Shown here in pieces: positions 49,188 to 60,900 of a stretch of 64,000 nt of DNA. The DNA lies in contig CM067351.1 of NCBI GenBank assembly GCA_034190875.2, forward strand, positions 3,662,655 to 3,726,654, given 5' to 3'. Position numbers and translations under genes: made by a program. Under the pieces are notes generated by a model. It did not search any database, had not been told where the DNA came from, and saw nothing but the letters and a program-made list of their open reading frames with translations. Origin of the DNA: Urechis unicinctus (Eukaryota > Annelida > Polychaeta > Xenopneusta > Urechidae). Positions within the stretch are counted from its first letter, which is position 1; every line of letters begins with the position of its first letter.

Positions 49188-50028
49188 TGTTGCTTGGTGG
49201 GTAAGGGGGTGGTTACATAATGACCCACAACACGGTGCTCCCTTGCTTTATATGATTCTTTATTCAACCGAAAAATGACCCTGGAACACATAAATAATAA
49301 ACAGTTCAGGAAAATATACATACTCGTAATGCGTCTTAATAAATTTACCGGCTGGTATACAGGTTAAGCCTCAATAGTTTGAATGCCTATATACTATCAA
49401 ACTTTATCCAAGGCTACTCCTCGCATGCAAAACATAAACAAATCGCGGGAATATTCAAATCTAACGGTCATAACTGCCGCGCTTCCAGTAATTCAAATTG
49501 AAACAAGTCTGCTGCATTACACGCTTACATGAATAATTGCCTCTCCTACAAAATATTCAATACAATATTACAATGCTAAATACTACTGGCTACATTATCA
49601 GCTATTATGCATTGTCATACAAATACAACACGTGGTAGAAAGTTCCATTTGGCCCAAAACTAAGGGGCGCGATACAAAAAAAAACACATGTCTCACACAC
49701 GCTGATATGCGGTTACTTTACAGCTCTGACGACATAATATAACAAAGATAACACACACAAAATGCACATCCATATACGATTTAAAACCCACCGGGGAATT
49801 CTCGTGGTCGAGTGGCTATGACTATCAGTGTTCCGTCTGTGATGTACTTGTTCCTCCGGGATCCTCGCAGCGTAAAAGCCTAAGCCCTCGTGGGCTTCGC
49901 CTTTTGTACTGGTCTGGAATTCCCGCCGCTAAGGATCACGGGAAAACCAACAACAACACGGAAACAACGGCGGAGACACACAAGCTCTTACGAGCACACC
50001 CGATCTCTTACGAGCACACCCGACCACA
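49188..50028 (-). repeat. LTR A (3' LTR of copy 1)
   Basis: 841 bp. The boundary is set by alignment with the other LTRs and by TG...CA ends. The coding-strand start tgtggtcggg follows the purine tract. The plus-strand start is tgttgcttggtggg. Confidence 0.92.
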
Positions 50029-50041
50029 TTCTCCCCCGCTT
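50029..50041 (-). other. polypurine tract, copy 1
   Basis: The coding strand reads agcggggggagaa-like purines directly before LTR A (plus: ttctcccccgct). The equivalent in copy 2 is at 56630-56642. This is the expected plus-strand priming site. Confidence 0.8.
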
Positions 50042-50104
50042 TACGTCACAGTCCGCTGTGACGCGACTATGATAAAAACTAGGAAAACACGACTAATACT
50101 GTAT

Positions 50105-51262
50105 CTAGTCAAGGATGACATCAGCGTTCATCATTTCCTGCATTAACCTGCCGGCAACATCAAGTACTAACTGGCTCCGTGCTTGTTGTCGTCGGATGAG
50201 AACGGAGCGCGGTTCATTATGGGGATTGCTGCTCCTACCCGCGTTGGAACGGACACTACGTCTTGTTGCCGGCATTGGAGCAGCTTTTGTCGCAAGGATA
50301 GGCTCTGTCTTGGCATCAGACGATGGCGTGGTGACATCCTCTGGCATGACGACGACCTCTGACGTGGCGGCATGTTCGAGAGCAATGGCGTCCTCTGCCG
50401 TGGCGTCTGGTGCGACAACAACCTCCGCTGTGGCAACAGTTCCTGGTGCGGCAACAACCTCCGCGGTGGCAACAGTTCCTGGTGCGGCGACATCTTCCGC
50501 GGTGGCCACAGTTCCTGGTGCGGCGACATCTTCCGGCCCGACGACAACATTAAACCCGGCGACAGCTCCTGGCGCGGCGGCGTTCCTGGTTGGCTCGATG
50601 GCTAGGAAGCATCCATCGTCTGTTTCCGGTGGAAGAGTAGCTTCCCGCAGTCGACGTGGCGCAGGAATTGGTCGGGGGTTTGGCACCGGCTGGTGCCGAA
50701 CTGAAACTGGACAGGGCCGGAGATGTTCCCGACTGACGTTTCGGCGCCTACCTCCGCCCACAGGTTCCACGGAATAAACATTGTGGCCATGTGTTTCCAC
50801 CACCTGGTAGATGTCGGGGCTCCAAGCGTCCTGAATCTTGTGTCTGCCCAGTACTCGATTTCGGAGGTATACTAAAGTACCCCGCTGTAGTGAGGTGTCG
50901 GTCCGTGGTTGGGTCCTGTCCCACTGTTCGTTCCTCGCATTCCGTAGCTTTTCTCCTGCTTTTTCATACGCAGCCCGCAGACGCTCACGGTGGGTCGCCA
51001 GCCAGTCTACTTCTGGTTCGTCTTCCTCGTCGGCGACTCCAAGCAAGTGGTCGACAGGCAGCCGCGGATTCCTGCCGAACATGAGGAAATGTGGAGAGAA
51101 TGTGAGGAGAGCGAAAAGCACTTCATAGTCCGGCCATCGCTGCTTCTTGTTTACGGGCAGTGTCCTGAGTAGGCGTGTATGCGTTAAAACGCTTACACTG
51201 GCCTTACCTTGCGGGTGGTACGGCGACGTACGGGACTTAGAAATGCCATATACCCGACACAA
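50105..51262 (-). pseudogene. copy 1 integrase C-terminal part, frame-broken
   Basis: This open frame of 385 residues is out of frame with pol. It starts within the integrase core (YGISKSRTSPYHPQG), but the following segment, where the catalytic Glu is expected, is rearranged and shortened. It then reads FSPHFLMFGRNPRLPVDHLL, YLRNRVLGRHKIQDAW (GPY/F-like region) and a long variable tail. Within the tail about four tandem AAPGTVATAEDV-type repeats lie near 50400-50560. A stop at 50105 ends it shortly before the polypurine tract. Confidence 0.8.
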
Positions 51263-51298
51263 TCGCTACCACCTGCTCTCTTCCGGCCTTGGTCAGAA

Positions 51299-54200
51299 TT
51301 AACCGTAAAGGCACAGTAAACGGTGGAACCATTCCCTGATCAGGGCCCTTGTTGTGGCAGCTTTCTGATCCCGTGTTGGCACAGCTACGGTGAACTTCGA
51401 GAAGACGTCAGTGATGACGAGGACGTTCTCTCTCCCATCAGTAGCAGGGTCCAACGTGGTGAAGTCCATCGCCACCACTTCCAACGGCTTCGACGCTGCT
51501 AAGCTTCCCATAGGCGTCCGCACCCGCTGAGACGGCATCTTTGCTACGGCGCAGCGTGGACAGTCCTTCACGTAACGTTCGACGTCACCGCCCTGACCTG
51601 GCCAATACGCCCGTGATCGACACAGATTGAGGGTCCTCTCCCCACCTTGATGACACATGTCGTCATGTGATGCTTTTAATACGCCTGGCTGCAGAGACTC
51701 GGGGACGACCAGTTGTTTCAGTTCACCGAGGCTTGGGTCAACTACCTTCCTATACAGGATACCGTTGGACATGAGAAGGCGATCCCACTGACGCAACAGG
51801 GCCCGCGTTCTCGCTTCCATCCCTCTGCGTTCTGCATCGTCGGGTTTCCGATGTGGCCAGAACTGCAACACTCGGCGGATGGCTGGGTCTGCCGACTGAA
51901 AACGGGACAGCTCCCTCTGGTCGTGCGACAGGAAGATGCTACGGGGATCAAAGGTCTGCTCTTTGGTGATGTCTGTCTCTGGTTGCGCTATGATATCTGC
52001 TCCAACGGCAATCCGTGACACCGCCGCCATCCCTGGCCCCTCAGTCAGCGTGAGGCCTAACTCGGTGGGGAGAGGCGTGTCGGCCGCGGTGATTTGGTTC
52101 ACAGCGACTAGCTCTTCCTCCGAGTCATCATCAAGCCCCGGTCCTGGCTGGCGAGACAGAGCATCTGCGTTGCCGTTGACTCGCCCGGGCCGGTACTTCA
52201 CCTCGAAGTCAAAAAGCGCCAGCTGTGCAGCCCACCTCTGTTCCACAGCTCCCAGCTTGGTCGCACTATGTAGGTAGCTCAGGGGGTTGTTATCGGTGTA
52301 AGCGACGAACTTCTGACCCAGCAGATACCCCCTGAACTTCTCTGTCACTGCCCACTTGAGTGCCAGGAGTTCGAGTTTCATTGAGCTATAGTTGCTGTCG
52401 TTCCGTTCGGCCGGGCGCAGTCTACGGCTGGCGTAGGCGATCACACGTCGTCGGCCATTCTGGTCTTGCGACAGCACAGCGCCTAGCCCTTCTTTTGATG
52501 CATCGACCTCGACCACGAACGGCAGGCTGTAATCGGCGTACCCCAGGATGGGAGGGGTGACCAAACGCTCCTTCAGCCCATCAAAGGCCTCCTGGTGCCG
52601 CTGGCTCCACTTGCCTTCGAGAGTTGTCGACTGGCGCTTCTTGGAGTTTTTGTCCGCGCTGCACTCGTTTACCAAGTCGTGTAGAGGGCCAGCGACCTTG
52701 GCAAAATGGGGGACATACCGACGATAGTAGGAGCAAAACCCGAGGAATGACCGGAGCTCTTTGACTGACGTTGGGACCTGCCAGTCACTTACGGCGGACG
52801 TCTTCTCAGGTTCAGTTGCAATACCATCCTTTGACACCACGTGCCCCAAGAACTCAGCCTCCGAACGGGCCAACCGGCACTTGTTAGGCTGTAGCTTCAG
52901 TCCCGCCTCCCGAAGCCGGATGAATACCTGTTCCAGCCGTTGCAGATGGGCCTCGAAAGTGTCTGAGAAAACAAGCAGGTCGTCGAGGTACACCAGCAGG
53001 ATCCGGAAGAGCAGATCGTTCATTGTGGCGTGCATCAAGCGTTGGAAGGTGGCAGGTGCATTGCACAGACCAAACGGCATGCGGTTGTATTCAAACAACC
53101 CGAAAGGAGTAGTGAATGCTGTCTTATGCCGGTCACTGTCTTCCATTGCCACCTGGTGGTACCCCGACGCCAGGTCGAGGGTAGAAAATAACGTGGCTCC
53201 TCCTAAGGCGTCCCAGGACTCCTCTATGCGTGGCAACGGATATGAGTCTTTCACAGTTTTGGCGTTTAATTGACGGTAGTCAACACACAAACGAAGATCT
53301 CCGTTGCGCTTCCTTACCACCACTATTGGTGAGGAGAAAGGGCTCGCGCTCTCCTGCACTACTCCTTTAGTGAGCAGTTTGGTGATGTGCTGCCTGACTT
53401 CTTCGTACTGCGACGGCGGAATGCGGCGGTAGGGCTGCTTCACTGGCTGCTGATCAGTACAGGTGATGCGATGGGTAACTTTGTCTGTGTACCCCAGGTC
53501 TTCCTCGTCATTGGCAAACAGGTCACTGAAACAACGCAGAAGTGATTTCAAACTTGCTAACTGCTCCTCTGTGACGTCTTTTGCCACATTGTCCAGGCCT
53601 GGCACGGGCAGATCATCGCTGAGGTCAGCGCCAACTCCATCTGACAACGACACACGCTCCTCTCTCACCGAAACACGTTCAAATTGGACCTCCGGCTCAG
53701 CTGTCTTTAGTTGAACCTCGTGAACGACACCGATCCTGGTCCGTGGCCGCAGATACACGTCTCGCTCACTTAGGTTGGCAACCCGCACATACAAGTTGTT
53801 GCCATGAGATTGTGTCAGTGTGTTGATTAGCAAAAGATTTCCGGGAAGGGGCTCACGAAGTGGCTCGACCAGCAAGCCATCGCAAGTCTCTTGGCCTGTG
53901 CCCCTGCCCGTTACTTTCACCGTCGACATGGCTCCAGCTGGTACTCTCACCATGTCTCTACCCACCACGCGGGCGAATGCGCATGCGGAGACGTTGTCCT
54001 TGGCAGTTTTTCCCAGAGCTACCCGCCAACCAGCTTCGATGCGCCGTAGAAAAACCGTTCCTAGCTCTGACCGCAACACTTCCTGACACTTTTTGAGGAC
54101 GTTCATCCCGAGGAGCACTGGTGTAACCGCCTTCTGTTGGTGTAACACAGCGCCGGCCGGATCTTTTACGACTAGAATTCCCCTTCCGGCTACGAGGTGT

Positions 54201-54568
54201 CCCTGGCAGCGCATGTCAAGCTCCAAATAACCCACGTAGGGGATGTCCAATCCGTTGGCCGCCGTCAGCTTCAACCAACCCCTAGTTTCCTGCAGCGGGC
54301 TCCCCCTGAAATGCTGTTGGTAGAAGGTCTCTGTCATGGTACTCACTTCGCTGCCAGTGTCCAGCAAAGCTTTTGTCACCACACCACCTATCTCCACTTC
54401 CACCTCGGGACACTTCCCTACAGCTTTGCTAAGGAAATTGGTTCGGCCATTTTCCTTCGAGCCTGACTCCCCAGCTTTCACCATCTGGCTCATGACGGTG
54501 CGGGGAGCTAGTTTCCCGACTGAATGGAGCCACGGGCGGCCGATGCGTTCGTCGGCTTGGGACACCAT
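51299..54568 (-). CDS. pol: copy 1 pol: protease, RT, RNase H, integrase N-terminal half
   Basis: 1089 residues, overlapping the end of gag by about 60 nt in another frame, so expression would need frameshifting. Protease active site ALLDTGSEVSTM (D70). RT around residues 380-560 with SPIVVVRKRNGDLRLCVDYR and YLDD at 527-530. RNase H with VEVDASKEGLGAVL (D689) and YTDNNPLSYLH. Integrase zinc finger with H968, H973, C1003 and C1006, and the first catalytic Asp in AMDFTTLD (1035). The frame stops just before the second catalytic motif; an SDQG phrase is visible out of frame at about 51284-51298. The integrase is therefore broken and this copy is probably not autonomous. Confidence 0.93.
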   Translation of the reverse strand: MVSQADERIGRPWLHSVGKLAPRTVMSQMVKAGESGSKENGRTNFLSKAVGKCPEVEVEIGGVVTKALLDTGSEVSTMTETFYQQHFRGSPLQETRGWLKLTAANGLDIPYVGYLELDMRCQGHLVAGRGILVVKDPAGAVLHQQKAVTPVLLGMNVLKKCQEVLRSELGTVFLRRIEAGWRVALGKTAKDNVSACAFARVVGRDMVRVPAGAMSTVKVTGRGTGQETCDGLLVEPLREPLPGNLLLINTLTQSHGNNLYVRVANLSERDVYLRPRTRIGVVHEVQLKTAEPEVQFERVSVREERVSLSDGVGADLSDDLPVPGLDNVAKDVTEEQLASLKSLLRCFSDLFANDEEDLGYTDKVTHRITCTDQQPVKQPYRRIPPSQYEEVRQHITKLLTKGVVQESASPFSSPIVVVRKRNGDLRLCVDYRQLNAKTVKDSYPLPRIEESWDALGGATLFSTLDLASGYHQVAMEDSDRHKTAFTTPFGLFEYNRMPFGLCNAPATFQRLMHATMNDLLFRILLVYLDDLLVFSDTFEAHLQRLEQVFIRLREAGLKLQPNKCRLARSEAEFLGHVVSKDGIATEPEKTSAVSDWQVPTSVKELRSFLGFCSYYRRYVPHFAKVAGPLHDLVNECSADKNSKKRQSTTLEGKWSQRHQEAFDGLKERLVTPPILGYADYSLPFVVEVDASKEGLGAVLSQDQNGRRRVIAYASRRLRPAERNDSNYSSMKLELLALKWAVTEKFRGYLLGQKFVAYTDNNPLSYLHSATKLGAVEQRWAAQLALFDFEVKYRPGRVNGNADALSRQPGPGLDDDSEEELVAVNQITAADTPLPTELGLTLTEGPGMAAVSRIAVGADIIAQPETDITKEQTFDPRSIFLSHDQRELSRFQSADPAIRRVLQFWPHRKPDDAERRGMEARTRALLRQWDRLLMSNGILYRKVVDPSLGELKQLVVPESLQPGVLKASHDDMCHQGGERTLNLCRSRAYWPGQGGDVERYVKDCPRCAVAKMPSQRVRTPMGSLAASKPLEVVAMDFTTLDPATDGRENVLVITDVFSKFTVAVPTRDQKAATTRALIREWFHRLLCLYG

Positions 54569-55509
54569 CTGGCCACGTGTCCCACTTCACCGCACTCCCA
54601 ACAAGTGATGGGATCGCCAGCCCTGAAGCGAGTCCTCAGCCGTTGACGAGGTCGGCTCGACGGCTGGGCAAAGTTCTGGTTCGTTTGTGATGTGGCTGTC
54701 TGTGCCAACAATAATTCTCTAATCGTGTTTGTGAGTCCTAGCATAGCTTTCTCTTGTGACTCCATTCGTTCCAACAAAACCTTCATCTTGTCGCCACCTT
54801 GTCCCGATGACACCTGCTGGACCAGATGGCAATTGGCACTCTGCGCCGATGGTGAACGGCGCTCATCCTCTTCGCTCCACAATACCGCTTGCTCCCGCAG
54901 GTCGAGGAAACTGACCTCAGGGTGCTCGCGGACGTAGAGCTTGAGATGGCGCCTCAGCTGGTTGTCTCGCACGCCCTCAGCAAACTGGTCCCGTAAGGTT
55001 GTCCGGGCATCTGATAAGGCGCGCGCGTCCTTGGATGTGACCTTGTCAACCAATGTCGACAGCCCATAGGAAAAGGCTCGTAGACCCTCGGACTCTCTCT
55101 GACGTCGTTCATAAAGGGACCTCAGGAGTTGAGGCACTGACCGCGCGTCGCCAAACGTTGACAGGAGGATGTCGAACGCCCCTTCTGCAGTTCGTCCATG
55201 GGAGCGTAGGCGTACCTCCTGCAGGGCCGGCCCCGCCAGGTGGCTCAGCACAAAGTCCACTGCGTCCGAGTCGTGGAGTTTTCTAGACTTGATTATCTGT
55301 CGAGCGTCCGAGACGAAAGTCTCAACTGGGGAGTCGTAATCCTCCTCACCAGTGAACCTTGCCATCGCCCTCTCACGGGGGACATACACCAGCTGTGGCT
55401 GCGAGGGCGCCTTGTCAGCCGCATGCAGCTTCTCTATCGTCTCCTGCGACTTTTGCTGTTGTCTGCGCAACTCCTCCACCTGCTCTATCAGTTCCTCCAT
55501 AGATGACAT
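54508..55509 (-). CDS. gag: copy 1 gag
   Basis: 333 residues from the ATG at 55509. An N-terminal coiled-coil-like stretch (MEELIEQVEELRRQQQKSQE) is followed by a capsid-like helical region and a CCHC zinc knuckle CWECGEVGHVARWC near the C terminus. Structural capsid protein of the element; the knuckle binds RNA. The frame is intact in this copy. Confidence 0.9.
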   Translation of the reverse strand: MSSMEELIEQVEELRRQQQKSQETIEKLHAADKAPSQPQLVYVPRERAMARFTGEEDYDSPVETFVSDARQIIKSRKLHDSDAVDFVLSHLAGPALQEVRLRSHGRTAEGAFDILLSTFGDARSVPQLLRSLYERRQRESEGLRAFSYGLSTLVDKVTSKDARALSDARTTLRDQFAEGVRDNQLRRHLKLYVREHPEVSFLDLREQAVLWSEEDERRSPSAQSANCHLVQQVSSGQGGDKMKVLLERMESQEKAMLGLTNTIRELLLAQTATSQTNQNFAQPSSRPRQRLRTRFRAGDPITCWECGEVGHVARWCPKPTNASAARGSIQSGN

Positions 55510-55603
55510 ATCCTATGGTGAGCGCTGCCCAACCGATGTCAAAACTAAATCGTGTCTCCTCCGGGTCACCGTTCGTAGCACCGGTTCCTGCTGCAAGGAT
55601 CCG

Positions 55604-55624
55604 GACCCTGTCGGCTGCGCCAAA
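55604..55624 (-). other. primer-binding-site candidate, copy 1
   Basis: The coding strand after LTR B reads tttggcgcagccgacagggt. The TGG at the start suits pairing with a tRNA CCA end. I could not assign the tRNA. The same site for copy 2 is at 62184-62204. Confidence 0.5.
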
Positions 55625-56629
55625 TGTTGCTTGGTGGGTAAGGGGGTGGTTACGTAATGACCCACAACACGGTGCTCCCTTGCTTTCTATGATAATTTAT
55701 TCAACCGAAAAATGACCCTGGAACACATAAATAATAAACAGTTCAGGAAAATATACATACTCGTAATGCGTCTTAATAAGTTTACCGGCTGGTATCCAGG
55801 TTAAGCCTCAATAGTTTGAATGCCTATATACTATCAAACTTTATCCAAGGCTACTCCTCGCATGCATTACATAAACAAATCGCGGGAATATTCAAATCTA
55901 ACGGTCATAACTGCCGCGCTTCCGGTAATTCAAATTGAAACAAGTCTGCTGCATTACAACGCTAACATGAATAATTGCCTCTCCTACAAAATATTCAATA
56001 CAATATAACAATGCTAAATACTACCGGCTACATTATCACATAAACATAAACAAATCGCGGGAATATTCAAACCCCTTGACTAACGGTTAAAGCTGCCGCG
56101 CTTCCGGTTGTTCAAACTGAAAAGCCTGCGGCATTACAACGCCTACAAACTATTCAACGCAATATAACTACGCTAAAAACTACAGGCTACATATCAGCTA
56201 TTATGCATTGTCATACAAATACAACACGTGGTAGAAAGTTCCATTTGGCCCCAAAACTAAGGGGCGCGATACAAAAAAAAAACACATGTCTCACACACGC
56301 TGATATGCGGTTACTTTACAGCTCTGACGACATAATATAACAAAGATAAACACACAAAATGCACATCCATATACGATTTAAAACCCACCGGGAATTCTCG
56401 TGGTCGAGTGGCTATGACTATCAGTGTTCCGCCTGTGATGTACTTGTTCCTCCGGGATCCTCGCAGCGTAAAAGCCTAAGCCCTCGTGGGCTTCGCCTTT
56501 TGTACTGGTCTGGAATTCCCGCCGCTAAGGATCACGGGAAAACCAACAACAACACGGAAACAACGGCGGAGACACACGAGCTCTTACGAGCACACCGATC
56601 TCTTACGAGCACGAGCACACCCGACCACA
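55625..56629 (-). repeat. LTR B (shared central LTR, with internal duplication)
   Basis: 1005 bp, about 155 bp longer than LTRs A and C. The extra block at about 56037-56195 is a diverged second copy of the preceding segment (cataaacaaatcgcgggaat ... to the cattatcagctatt region). It serves as 5' LTR of copy 1 and 3' LTR of copy 2. Confidence 0.92.
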
Positions 56630-56707
56630 TTCTCCCCCCGCTTTACGTCACAGTCCGCTGTGACGCGACTATGATAAAAAACTAGGAAAACACGACTAAT
56701 ACTGTAT

Positions 56708-57746
56708 CTAGTCAAGGATGACATCAGCGTTCATCACTTCCTGCATTAACCTGCCGGCAACATCAAGTACTAACTGGCTCCGTGCTTGTTGTCGTCGGAT
56801 GAGAACAGAGCGCGGTTCATTATGGGGATTGCTGCTCCTACCCGCGTTGGAACGGACACTACGTCTTGTTGCCGGCATTGGAGCAGCTTTTGTCGCAAGG
56901 GTAGGCTCTGTCTTGGCATCAGACGATGGCGTGGCGACATCCTCTGGCATGACGACGACCTCTGACGTGGCGGCATCTTCGAGAGCAATGGCGTCCTCTG
57001 CCGTGGCGTCTGGTGCGACAACAACCTCCGCTGTGGCAACAGTTCCTGGTGCGGCAACAACCTCCGCGGTGGCAACAGTTCCTGGTGCGGTGACATCTTC
57101 CGCGGTGGCCACAGTTCCTGGTGCGGCGACATCTTCCGGCCCGACGACAACATTAAACCCGGCGACAGCTCCTGGCGCGGCGGCGTTCCTGGTTGGCTCG
57201 ATGGCTAGGAAGCATCCATCGTCTGTTTCCGGTGGAAGAGTAGCTTCCCGCAGTACGACGTGGCGCAGGAATTGGTCGGGGGTTTGGCACCGGCTGGTGC
57301 CGAACTGAAACTGGACAGGGCCGGAGATGTTCCCGACTGACGTTTCGGCGCCTACCTCCGCCCACAGGTTCCACGGAATAAACATTGTGGCCATGTGTTT
57401 CCACCACCTGGTAGATGTCGGGGCTCCAAGCGTCCTGAATCTTGTGTCTGCCCAGTACTCGATTTCGGAGGTATACTAAAGTACCCCGCTGTAGTGAGGT
57501 GTCGGTTCGTGGTTGGGTCCTGTCCCACTGTTCGTTCCTCGCATTCCGTAGCTTTTCTCCTGCTTTTTCATACGCAGCCCGCAGACGCTCACGGTGGGTC
57601 GCCAGCCAGTCTACTTCTGGTTCGTCTTCCTCGTCGGCGACTCCAAGCAAGTGGTCGACAGGCAGCCGCGGATTCCTGCCGAACATGAGGAAATGTGGAG
57701 AGAACCCAGTCGCGGAGTGAGGAGTGGCGTTGTATGCGAAAAGCAC
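56708..57746 (-). pseudogene. copy 2 integrase C-terminal part, in two frames
   Basis: 57153-57746 keeps FAYNATPHSATGFSPHFLMF and the GPY/F-like region, then shifts frame. 56708-57394 carries the variable tail with AAPGTVATAEDV-type repeats. A one-base difference near 57255 (cgcagtacgacg against cgcagtcgacg in copy 1) explains the frame change. Confidence 0.8.
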
Positions 57747-57991
57747 TTCTGGAAGATAGTCCGGCCATCGCTGCTTCTTGTTTACGGGCAGTGTCCTGAG
57801 TAGGTCGTGGAGTTGGCAAAGCTACACTGGTGAACTTCGAGTGGTACGGCGACGTACGGGTGATGACGAGGATTCGGCTACCACCTGGCTCTCTCCCCTT
57901 GGTCAGTAGCAGGCACGTCGTAACGTGGTGAAGCCCATCAGTTGTGGCAGCTTTCCACCACTTCACAGCTACGGTGAACTTCGAGAAGACA

Positions 57992-60900
57992 TCAGTGATG
58001 ACGAGGAGCTCTCTCTCCCATCAGTAGCAGGGTCCAACCCGGTGAGTCCACGCCACCACTTTTGCTACGGCTTCGACGTGCTAAGCTTCCCATAGGCGTC
58101 CGCACCCGCTGAGACGGCATCTTTGCTACGGCGCAGCGTGGACAGTCCTTCACGTAACGTTCGACGTCACCGCCCTGACCTGGCCAATACGCCCGTGATC
58201 GACACAGATTGAGGGTCCTCTCCCCACCTTGATGACACATGTCGTCATGTGATGCTTTTAATACGCCTGGCTGCAGAGACTCGGGGACGACCAGTTGTTT
58301 CAGTTCACCGAGGCTTGGGTCAACTACCTTCCTATACAGGATACCGTTGGACATGAGAAGGCGATCCCACTGACGCAACAGGGCCCGCGTTCTCGCTTCC
58401 ATCCCTCTGCGTTCTGCATCGTCGGGTTTCCGATGTGGCCAGAACTGCAACACTCGGCGGATGGCTGGGTCTGCCGACTGAAAACGGGACAGCTCCCTCT
58501 GGTCGTGCGACAGGAAGATGCTACGGGGATCAAAGGTCTGCTCTTTGGTGATGTCTGTCTCTGGTTGCGCTATGATATCTGCTCCAACGGCAATCCGTGA
58601 CACCGCCGCCATCCCTGGCCCCTCAGTCAGCGTGAGGCCTAACTCGGTGGGGAGAGGCGTGTCGGCCGCGGTGATTTGGTTCACAGCGACTAGCTCTTCC
58701 TCCGAGTCATCATCAAGCCCCGGTCCTGGCTGGCGAGACAGAGCATCTGCGTTGCCGTTGACTCGCCCGGGCCGGTACTTCACCTCGAAGTCAAAAAGCG
58801 CCAGCTGTGCAGCCCACCTCTGTTCCACAGCTCCCAGCTTGGTCGCACTATGTAGGTAGCTCAGGGGGTTGTTATCGGTGTAAGCGACGAACTTCTGACC
58901 CAGCAGATACCCCCTGAACTTCTCTGTCACTGCCCACTTGAGTGCCAGGAGTTCGAGTTTCATTGAGCTATAGTTGCTGTCGTTCCGTTCGGCCGGGCGC
59001 AGTCTACGGCTGGCGTAGGCGATCACACGTCGTCGGCCATTCTGGTCTTGCGACAGCACAGCGCCTAGCCCTTCTTTTGATGCATCGACCTCGACCACGA
59101 ACGGCAGGCTGTAATCGGCGTACCCCAGGATGGGAGGGGTGACCAAACGCTCCTTCAGCCCATCAAAGGCCTCCTGGTGCCGCTGGCTCCACTTGCCTTC
59201 GAGAGTTGTCGACTGGCGCTTCTTGGAGTTTTTGTCCGCGCTGCACTCGTTTACCAAGTCGTGTAGAGGGCCAGCGACCTTGGCAAAATGGGGGACATAC
59301 CGACGATAGTAGGAGCAAAACCCGAGGAATGACCGGAGCTCTTTGACTGACGTTGGGACCTGCCAGTCACTTACGGCGGACGTCTTCTCAGGTTCAGTTG
59401 CAATACCATCCTTTGACACCACGTGCCCCAAGAACTCAGCCTCCGAACGGGCCAACCGGCACTTGTTAGGCTGTAGCTTCAGTCCCGCCTCCCGAAGCCG
59501 GATGAATACCTGTTCCAGCCGTTGCAGATGGGCCTCGAAAGTGTCTGAGAAAACAAGCAGGTCGTCGAGGTACACCAGCAGGATCCGGAAGAGCAGATCG
59601 TTCATTGTGGCGTGCATCAAGCGTTGGAAGGTGGCAGGTGCATTGCACAGACCAAACGGCATGCGGTTGTATTCAAACAACCCGAAAGGAGTAGTGAATG
59701 CTGTCTTATGCCGGTCACTGTCTTCCATTGCCACCTGGTGGTACCCCGACGCCAGGTCGAGGGTAGAAAATAACGTGGCTCCTCCTAAGGCGTCCCAGGA
59801 CTCCTCTATGCGTGGCAACGGATATGAGTCTTTCACAGTTTTGGCGTTTAATTGACGGTAGTCAACACACAAACGAAGATCTCCGTTGCGCTTCCTTACC
59901 ACCACTATTGGTGAGGAGAAAGGGCTCGCGCTCTCCTGCACTACTCCTTTAGTGAGCAGTTTGGTGATGTGCTGCCTGACTTCTTCGTACTGCGACGGCG
60001 GAATGCGGCGGTAGGGCTGCTTCACTGGCTGCTGATCAGTACAGGTGATGCGATGGGTAACTTTGTCTGTGTACCCCAGGTCTTCCTCGTCATTGGCAAA
60101 CAGGTCACTGAAACAACGCAGAAGTGATTTCAAACTTGCTAACTGCTCCTCTGTGACGTCTTTTGCCACATTGTCCAGGCCTGGCACGGGCAGATCATCG
60201 CTGAGGTCAGCGCCAACTCCATCTGACAACGACACACGCTCCTCTCTCACCGAAACACGTTCAAATTGGACCTCCGGCTCAGCTGTCTTTAGTTGAACCT
60301 CGTGAACGACACCGATCCTGGTCCGTGGCCGCAGATACACGTCTCGCTCACTTAGGTTGGCAACCCGCACATACAAGTTGTTGCCATGAGATTGTGTCAG
60401 TGTGTTGATTAGCAAAAGATTTCCGGGAAGGGGCTCACGAAGTGGCTCGACCAGCAAGCCATCGCAAGTCTCTTGGCCTGTGCCCCTGCCCGTTACTTTC
60501 ACCGTCGACATGGCTCCAGCTGGTACTCTCACCATGTCTCTACCCACCACGCGGGCGAATGCGCATGCGGAGACGTTGTCCTTGGCAGTTTTTCCCAGAG
60601 CTACCCGCCAACCAGCTTCGATGCGCCGTAGAAAAACCGTTCCTAGCTCTGACCGCAACACTTCCTGACACTTTTTGAGGACGTTCATCCCGAGGAGCAC
60701 TGGTGTAACCGCCTTCTGTTGGTGTAACACAGCGCCGGCCGGATCTTTTACGACTAGAATTCCCCTTCCGGCTACGAGGTGTCCCTGGCAGCGCATGTCA
60801 AGCTCCAAATAACCCACGTAGGGGATGTCCAATCCGTTGGCCGCCGTCAGCTTCAACCAACCCCTAGTTTCCTGCAGCGGGCTCCCCCTGAAATGCTGTT

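Noticed and set aside
50115-50777. 220-residue plus-strand ORF with Thr/Ala repeats
   Set aside because: Antisense of the integrase tail repeats.
52761-53273. Plus-strand ORFs inside pol (170 residues, repeated at 59343-59855)
   Set aside because: Exact antisense of RT in both copies; no domain of their own.
55600-55624. tRNA gene-like end (gctgcgcca) beside the LTR
   Set aside because: No cloverleaf could be formed with upstream sequence; position fits a primer-binding site.
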